Origin: QHXQ01 sp036389375
GTDB taxonomy: Bacteria; Acidobacteriota; Blastocatellia; Pyrinomonadales; Pyrinomonadaceae
DNA: 11,414 nucleotides
NCBI GenBank assembly: GCA_036389375.1
Contig: DASVQA010000225.1
Coordinates: forward strand, 1-11,414
Direction of reading: 5' to 3'
Shown: positions 7,012-11,414 of the stretch, in pieces
Position numbering within the stretch: the stretch's first letter is position 1
Layout: every line of letters begins with the position of its first letter
Notes under the pieces: model-generated
Databases searched by the model: none
What the model was told of the DNA's origin: nothing
What the model saw: the letters and a program-made list of their open reading frames with translations, nothing else
Position numbers and translations under genes: made by a program

Positions 7012-8396
7012 GGTCTGCGCGCACCAGACTGCGCACGCTGCTGCTGCTGACGGCCGAGGCGCTGCTCATCTTTGGCTGCGTCGTCGCGGCGACCGAGATT
7101 CGTCTCGGCATGGACGAGGCTTACCTGACGCTCTTTGAACGGAACGGCATCTACAAGGCGGCGCTCGCCACCTTCTTCTGTCTCGGCGCGTTCTACCTCT
7201 ACGACCTCTACGACTTCGTCGTCATGCACGACCGGCGCGAGCTTGTCCTGCGGCTGATACAGGCGCTCGGCCTCGCGTGGATCGTGTTGGCGCTCATCTT
7301 CTACGTTGCGCCGCAGGTGATGTTGGGGCGCGGGATTTCGCTGATCGCGCTGCCGCTCGCGCTGACGTTGATGGTCGGGTGGCGCGTCTCGATCCATTGG
7401 CTGCTGGGGCATCCGAACGTCGGCGAGCGCATCCTGATCGTCGGCTCCGGCAATGCGGCGGTCGAGATCGCGCGCGAGGTGTTGGAGCGCCGCGACGCGG
7501 GTTATCGCGTCGTGGGCTTTGTGGACAACCGGCCCGAACTGGTCGGGCAGTCGATCATCAATCCGCGCGTGGTCGGTTTGACGAGCGACTTGGCCGAAGT
7601 GGTGCGGCGCGAGAGCGTGGACAGGATCATCGTGGCGCAGGGCGAGCGGCGCGGGCAGTTTCCGACGCGTGAACTGCTCGACTTAAGCCTCGGCGGCGCG
7701 GTCGCCATCGAAGAGGGCGCGTCCTTCTATGAACGCATCACGGGGCGCGTCCATCTGAACATGCTGCGCCCTTCGTGGCTCATCTTTTCGGGGCGCGGGC
7801 GGCAGGCACGCCTGTCCGGCGTAGCGCGGGCGTTTATGCACCGCAGCGTCGCGCTCGTCGGCGCGCTCGTCAGCCTGCCCATCGCGCTCGTGACGGCGCT
7901 TTTGATCAAACTCGAATCGCCGGGCCCTGCGCTCTACAAGCAGGAGCGCGTCGGCAAGAACGGGCGGCCGTTTACGATCATGAAGTTTCGCTCGATGCGG
8001 CTGGACGCGGAAAAGGACGGGCCCGTGTGGGCGCAGTCGGGCGACGACCGCACGACGCGCATCGGGCGCATCATCCGCAAGATTCGCGTGGACGAGATTC
8101 CGCAGTTCTGGAACATCCTGAAGGGCGAGATGAACTTCGTCGGCCCGCGTCCCGAACGGCCGCACTTCGTCAAGCAACTTGCCGCCGAGATTCCGTTCTA
8201 CGAGCAGCGGCATCTGATCCCGCCCGGTCTTACCGGCTGGGCGCAGATCAAATACCCTTATGGCGCATCCATCGAAGACGCGCGCCAGAAGCTGCAATAC
8301 GATCTCTATTACATCAAGAACCAGAGCTTGATGCTCGACGCCGTGATCCTCTTCGAGACGGTCAAGACGATTCTGTTTGGGCGGGGCGGGCGCTGA
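7008..8396 (+). CDS. Polyprenyl-phosphate sugar (hexose-1-P) transferase, EPS priming enzyme
   Basis: The product has 462 residues, a normal length for this family. The N-terminal half has hydrophobic helices at about 10-30, 50-72, 82-102 and 108-125. A Rossmann-like soluble segment follows, with R-I-L-I-V-G-S-G-N-A (141-150). One more hydrophobic segment at about 280-300 anchors the catalytic domain. The bacterial sugar transferase domain (300-462) shows SPGPALYKQERVGKNG (304-319), FTIMKFRSM (322-330), DEIPQFWNILKGE (362-374), NFVGPRPERP (376-385) and PPGLTGWAQI (405-414). It transfers a sugar-1-phosphate from a nucleotide sugar to undecaprenyl phosphate at the inner membrane, the first step of repeat-unit synthesis. 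The sugar cannot be told from sequence. The closest description I know is the exosortase-locus EpsB-type transferase. Start TTG 7008 is supported by AGGAGGT at 6998. Confidence 0.92.
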   Translation: MRSARTRLRTLLLLTAEALLIFGCVVAATEIRLGMDEAYLTLFERNGIYKAALATFFCLGAFYLYDLYDFVVMHDRRELVLRLIQALGLAWIVLALIFYVAPQVMLGRGISLIALPLALTLMVGWRVSIHWLLGHPNVGERILIVGSGNAAVEIAREVLERRDAGYRVVGFVDNRPELVGQSIINPRVVGLTSDLAEVVRRESVDRIIVAQGERRGQFPTRELLDLSLGGAVAIEEGASFYERITGRVHLNMLRPSWLIFSGRGRQARLSGVARAFMHRSVALVGALVSLPIALVTALLIKLESPGPALYKQERVGKNGRPFTIMKFRSMRLDAEKDGPVWAQSGDDRTTRIGRIIRKIRVDEIPQFWNILKGEMNFVGPRPERPHFVKQLAAEIPFYEQRHLIPPGLTGWAQIKYPYGASIEDARQKLQYDLYYIKNQSLMLDAVILFETVKTILFGRGGR

Positions 8397-8437
8397 CGCT
8401 GTCGCCCGCCGGTTGAAGTGTTAGGAGGTTTAGCCAG

Positions 8438-9307
8438 ATGAGACGGAAAACGACGCTGCCGCTTGTGCTCGTGCTTGTGACGCTGCTCACGATGCCCGCA
8501 GGCGCTCTGCGCGCGCAGGACGCACAGAAGGTGCGCCCGCGCAAAGTTACGCAACAACCAGCGCCGCCGCAGACGGGCACGCCGACCGGCGACAAGATCA
8601 AAGAGCATCTTGAACCGGACGACACGAGCGCGCCGCCGCGTGCGGACATCCCGGCGGCCGCGCTGGCGAACCGACAGCAGAGCATGAGCGAAGAAGAGGC
8701 GCAGATCGTGCCCTACTACAACAACTATCTCGCTTCCTATCCGCTCGGCCCCGAAGACGTGATCTCTGTGAGCGTCTTCGGGCTTGATCGTTACTCGAAG
8801 GCCGGCATCACCGTGCCGCCCAACGGCGTGATCTCCCTGCCGCTCATCCCGGAAGGCATCTTCGTCGTCGGCAAAACGACGCAGCAGGTGGCGGCCGAGA
8901 TCACAAAGAAGTTCGACGAGTACGTGATCGATCCGAAGGTCACGGTCTCTTTGGAGAAGGCGCAGTCGGCCATCTTCTCAATCGTCGGGAACGTCGCGCA
9001 GCCCGGCGTCCGCACGATGACGCGGCGACTCTCGGTGAGCGAAGCCGTTGCGCTCGCGGGCGGCGCGCTGCCGACCGCGAACCTGAGTAAAGTGATCGTC
9101 GCGCGGCGCGGTGCGGACGGCTACCTGAAACCGATCCCGGTCAACCTCGCCGCCATCGCCAAAGGGCGCGCGCCCGATACGCTCTACCTCAACCCCGGCG
9201 ATCAGGTGATCGTGCCGAGCGACAAGTGGAAGAGTTTCGGGCGCACGGTCATCAGCCTCCTGCCCATCGTCAGCTTCGCGCGCATCTTCACGGGCGGCGG
9301 CTTCTGA
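8438..9307 (+). CDS. Wza-type polysaccharide export protein with SLBB domain
   Basis: The product has 289 residues. The N-terminus has R-R-K, then a hydrophobic core (about 7-20), with likely signal peptidase I cleavage after A-L-R-A (23-26). There is no lipobox Cys, unlike E. coli Wza. A Pro/Thr-rich stretch (about 38-75) precedes a Poly_export domain (about 98-175) with L-G-P-E-D-V-I-S-V-S-V-F (103-114) and P-P-N-G-V-I-S-L-P-L-I (127-137). An SLBB-type beta-grasp domain (about 177-260) follows, with G-N-V-A-Q-P-G-V (184-191) and L-N-P-G-D-Q-V-I-V-P (251-260). The C-terminus (268-289) is hydrophobic or amphipathic and could be the membrane-spanning helix. The family forms the periplasmic and outer-membrane exit for EPS and contacts the chain-length protein. 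AGGAGG at 8423-8428 lies 9 nt before ATG. The gene sits 41 nt after the sugar transferase gene. Confidence 0.9.
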   Translation: MRRKTTLPLVLVLVTLLTMPAGALRAQDAQKVRPRKVTQQPAPPQTGTPTGDKIKEHLEPDDTSAPPRADIPAAALANRQQSMSEEEAQIVPYYNNYLASYPLGPEDVISVSVFGLDRYSKAGITVPPNGVISLPLIPEGIFVVGKTTQQVAAEITKKFDEYVIDPKVTVSLEKAQSAIFSIVGNVAQPGVRTMTRRLSVSEAVALAGGALPTANLSKVIVARRGADGYLKPIPVNLAAIAKGRAPDTLYLNPGDQVIVPSDKWKSFGRTVISLLPIVSFARIFTGGGF

Positions 9308-9326
9308 AAGGGCGGCAGACGTTAGC

Positions 9327-9460
9327 CAGCAGGCAGTTGCACAGGCAGAAGGCACGCGTTCATGTTCCTGCGCTCAACCACTCCGACCCGGCGACAAGTG
9401 CGCGGCGCGCGGCGCATACTGCGCGCCGCTCTGTTGCTGCCGGCCGCCTACTGCCTGCTG
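9327..9460. repeat. Short inverted repeat flanking the beta-propeller gene start
   Basis: CAGCAGGCAGT at 9327-9337 is the exact reverse complement of ACTGCCTGCTG at 9450-9460, which lies inside the signal-peptide coding region of the next gene. A further AGGCAG copy is at 9343-9348. The spacing (112 nt) is long for a simple hairpin. It may only reflect Gln/Leu-rich GC sequence. Confidence 0.4.
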
Positions 9461-10432
9461 CTTGGGGCGGCCTCGGCCGCATGGTCGCGGCAGGAGTCGG
9501 GGACGTTGGCGTGGCTGCGCGCGGTCTATTTTCTCGACGAGCAGCGCGGCTGGGCGGTGGGCGGCAAAGGCGCTCTGCTTGCGACCACAGACGGCGGCGC
9601 GCACTGGCGCGTCGGGCGCAAGCCGACCGAGGATGGCTTGCGCGACGTGTTCTTTATCAACGAGACGACGGGCTGGCTCGTCTGCGAGCGCAGTCTCGTC
9701 AAAGTCGAGACGGAAGGCGGCACGCGCTCGTATCTGCTCAAGACCATGAACGGCGGCGGCAGTTGGCAACGCGTCGAGGCGACGGACAAGGCGGCGGAGA
9801 CGCTCCTCGTGCGCGTCATCTTCACCGATGCTGAGCATGGCTGGACGTTCGGCGAAGAGGGCGCGCTCTACGCGACGACCAACGGCGGCGCGACGTGGAC
9901 GCGCCAGCGCGTGCCGACGCGCCACCTGTTACTCGGCGGCGCTTTCCCGGACGAGACGACGGGCTGGCTCGTCGGCGCGGGCGCGACCTTGCTGCACACG
10001 ACGGACGGCGGCGCGGAGTGGCGTGCAGCGGCGGGCTTGCCGGTCGAGCCGGGCGCGCGTCTGAACGCGATCACGTTTGTTGATGCGCGGCGCGGTTGGG
10101 CGGTCGGCGCAAAAGGGCTGGTGCTCGCCACCGTGAACGGCGGGCGCAGTTGGACTGTGCAAGCGGCGAACGGCACGGCCGATCTGTTCGACGTAAAGTT
10201 TCTCGACGCGCAGGAGGGCTGGGCGTCGGGCACGGAGGGCGCGCTCCTGCACACGACCGACGGCGGCGCGCACTGGCAGACTATCGCTTCGCCCGCGCGC
10301 CATCCGCTCGAACGCCTCTGCTTCGCCTCGCGCACGCGCGGCTGGGCGGTCGGTTTCGGCGGCACGATCATCGCTTACACGCCGGGCCAAGCGCCCGCGC
10401 CTACCATCAGATGGCCCGGCGACAGACCCTGA
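9362..10432 (+). CDS. Secreted Ycf48-like seven-repeat beta-propeller protein
   Basis: The product has 356 residues. A basic N-terminus and a hydrophobic stretch (about 20-40) form a signal peptide, probably cleaved near A-S-A-A (37-40); a retained anchor is possible. Seven repeats follow at about 50-84, 92-137, 149-182, 189-222, 233-266, 275-308 and 317-341. Each starts with a strand of the F-x-D/N type, continues G-W-x-x-G and ends in T-T-D-G-G-x-x-W in most copies. This is the Ycf48/BNR-like pattern, and seven units fit one closed seven-bladed propeller. In cyanobacteria and chloroplasts Ycf48 assists photosystem II assembly; in other bacteria such proteins are of unknown or binding function. 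Given its place after the export gene, a periplasmic or outer-membrane role in EPS or envelope assembly is inferred. ATG 9362 has only a weak GAAGG upstream (9348-9352). The gene starts 54 nt after the export gene. Confidence 0.85.
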   Translation: MFLRSTTPTRRQVRGARRILRAALLLPAAYCLLLGAASAAWSRQESGTLAWLRAVYFLDEQRGWAVGGKGALLATTDGGAHWRVGRKPTEDGLRDVFFINETTGWLVCERSLVKVETEGGTRSYLLKTMNGGGSWQRVEATDKAAETLLVRVIFTDAEHGWTFGEEGALYATTNGGATWTRQRVPTRHLLLGGAFPDETTGWLVGAGATLLHTTDGGAEWRAAAGLPVEPGARLNAITFVDARRGWAVGAKGLVLATVNGGRSWTVQAANGTADLFDVKFLDAQEGWASGTEGALLHTTDGGAHWQTIASPARHPLERLCFASRTRGWAVGFGGTIIAYTPGQAPAPTIRWPGDRP

Positions 10433-10453
10433 GTCAGGCCGCGACAGCACACC

Positions 10454-10457
10454 GGAG
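10454..10457 (+). promoter_or_regulatory. Ribosome binding site GGAG for the terminal TPR gene
   Basis: GGAG lies 8 nt before ATG 10466 and supports this start in a 33-nt gap after the propeller gene. Confidence 0.6.
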
Positions 10458-10465
10458 ATTTACTC

Positions 10466-11414
10466 ATGCTCGAAGTTTTCCTGCGCTCATCTGCTTCGCG
10501 CGCGCGTCGTCGGCAACTGCGGCGCGCGGCCTGCGCCGTCGCCCTCCTGATCGTGTGCGCCAGCGCGCGGGCGCAGCAACACAGACCGCAGATCACGCCG
10601 CCCACACCACCCGCGCCGCCCGCGCGACCCGCGCCGTTTGGCACGACGACGACCGAGACTAAGCCCGACGTTAAAGCGACTGCGGGCGGTACGAGCGCGA
10701 CGCGCTCGCGCGTGGCCGCGCCGGAGACTAAGAAGACGCCCGAACCGGCCGCGCCGACAGCGCCGGTTGCCGCATCCGACGCGGTTGCCGGCGGCGACGA
10801 CCTCGATTCGCTGCGCGCGCAGCTTCAGACGACGATGGCTGACGGCGAGCGCGGGCGTTTGCAGCGTCAGTTGGTGGAACGGCTCGCGGCGACCAACGAT
10901 AACAATGCGGCGCTCGACGAGTTGCGTCTGCTGCTGCACGAAGATCGTTATGATCCGCCATTCTTCTACAATCTCGGCAACACGCTCGCGCGCCTCGGCG
11001 ACGCCAGCGCCGCCACAGACGCTTATCGCAAAGCGATCAGTCAACGGCGCGGCCACTATGCGCGTGCGCTCAACAATCTCGGCGTCATCCTCACGCGACA
11101 GGGGCGCTGGGAAGAGGCGCACGATGCGCTTGCCGCCGCGCTCAGCGAAGAACACAATACCTACGCCGAAGCGAGCTACAATCTGGGCCGCCTCTACCTG
11201 CTGCGCGGCGAAGCCGGCCTCGCCATACGCCAGTGGCGGCAGACGCTCGCGCTTGAACCCGCGCACGCCGATGCGGCCGCCGCGCTCGCACGCGCCTACG
11301 CCGAAGACGGCGACGTCGCGCGCGGTCTCGCCGTGCTCGACGCCTATGTTGCGCGTAGCACGCGCACCGGCGCGGGCGTGCCGCTGCCGGTCGTCTATGC
11401 GCGCCGCGAACTCG
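10466..11414 (+). CDS. Secreted Pro/Ala-rich TPR protein, N-terminal part (3' truncated by window edge)
   Basis: The frame is open from ATG 10466 to the right edge (316 complete codons, no stop). The N-terminus has a basic region (R-A-R-R-R, then L-R-R), a hydrophobic core (about 21-32) and A-S-A-R-A before Q-Q, a good signal peptidase I site near residue 36. Residues about 40-110 are a Pro/Thr/Ala-rich linker. From about 112 the chain is helical, with TPR units at about 165-198 (F-Y-N-L-G-N-T-L-A-R-L-G-D), 200-233 (L-N-N-L-G-V-I-L-T-R-Q-G-R-W) and 236-268 (S-Y-N-L-G-R-L-Y-L-L-R-G-E), and a probable further unit from 270. The C-terminal domain, if any, is outside the window. It differs from the large TPR lipoprotein at 659 in having a cleavable signal and a Pro-rich spacer. 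Its role is unknown; position at the operon end suggests an envelope scaffold in EPS export. Confidence 0.8.
   Translation, partial: MLEVFLRSSASRARRRQLRRAACAVALLIVCASARAQQHRPQITPPTPPAPPARPAPFGTTTTETKPDVKATAGGTSATRSRVAAPETKKTPEPAAPTAPVAASDAVAGGDDLDSLRAQLQTTMADGERGRLQRQLVERLAATNDNNAALDELRLLLHEDRYDPPFFYNLGNTLARLGDASAATDAYRKAISQRRGHYARALNNLGVILTRQGRWEEAHDALAAALSEEHNTYAEASYNLGRLYLLRGEAGLAIRQWRQTLALEPAHADAAAALARAYAEDGDVARGLAVLDAYVARSTRTGAGVPLPVVYARREL

Noticed and set aside
1..11414. CRISPR arrays, insertion sequences, integrases, tRNA or rRNA genes
   Set aside because: No regularly spaced repeats, transposase or integrase motifs, or RNA gene signatures were seen. The heptads at 4813-4876 have no spacers.
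1..11414. A PEP-CTERM-sorted substrate in the window
   Set aside because: No complete gene here ends in a P-E-P motif followed by a hydrophobic helix and basic tail. The last gene is cut by the window edge, so its C-terminus cannot be judged.

Overview
The window is a GC-rich stretch (roughly 64% by eye) that is almost entirely coding. All genes lie on the + strand and are tightly packed. It is a bacterial exopolysaccharide (EPS) synthesis and export locus of the type found beside exosortase (EpsH/XrtA) protein-sorting systems. The combination of exosortase-type EPS genes, a Ycf48-like beta-propeller and secreted TPR proteins suggests Acidobacteriota, perhaps Blastocatellia-like. That assignment is an inference from gene content, not something the sequence proves.

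Layout. (1) 1-377 is the 3' end of an EpsI-family gene; its exosortase partner probably lies just upstream or is fused to it. (2) 378-658 is a 281-nt non-coding leader with several predicted hairpins and a possible weak terminator. (3) 659-3082 encodes a large TPR lipoprotein resembling PrsT. (4) 3082-3192 is a 36-codon reading frame joined to both neighbours by ATGA overlaps. (5) 3189-4808 encodes a Wzz/GumC-type chain-length protein. (6) 4813-4876 holds inverted heptanucleotide repeats with a perfect 16-bp stem. (7) 4886-5911 encodes an ExeA-like AAA ATPase. (8) 5911-7011 encodes a CpsD-type tyrosine autokinase. (9) 7008-8396 encodes a polyprenyl-phosphate sugar transferase. (10) 8438-9307 encodes a Wza-type outer-membrane export protein. 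(11) 9362-10432 encodes a secreted seven-repeat Ycf48-like beta-propeller. (12) 10466 to the right edge is the 5' part of a secreted Pro-rich/TPR protein.

How the genes could work together (family knowledge plus inference): the sugar transferase starts repeat-unit assembly on the lipid carrier. The chain-length protein and its separate tyrosine kinase control polymerisation and export through the cell envelope. The Wza-like protein forms or feeds the outer-membrane exit. The ExeA-like ATPase is a constant partner of these loci with unproven function. The PrsT-like lipoprotein, the beta-propeller and the terminal TPR protein would act as envelope scaffolds. EpsI ties the locus to exosortase. 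No glycosyltransferase other than the priming enzyme, no flippase or polymerase, no exosortase and no PEP-CTERM substrate lies within the window.

The core is a recognisable system. The less explained parts are the inverted heptad repeat at 4813-4876, the doubly overlapping 36-codon frame, the structured leader before the TPR lipoprotein gene, and the propeller plus TPR pair at the end of the operon.
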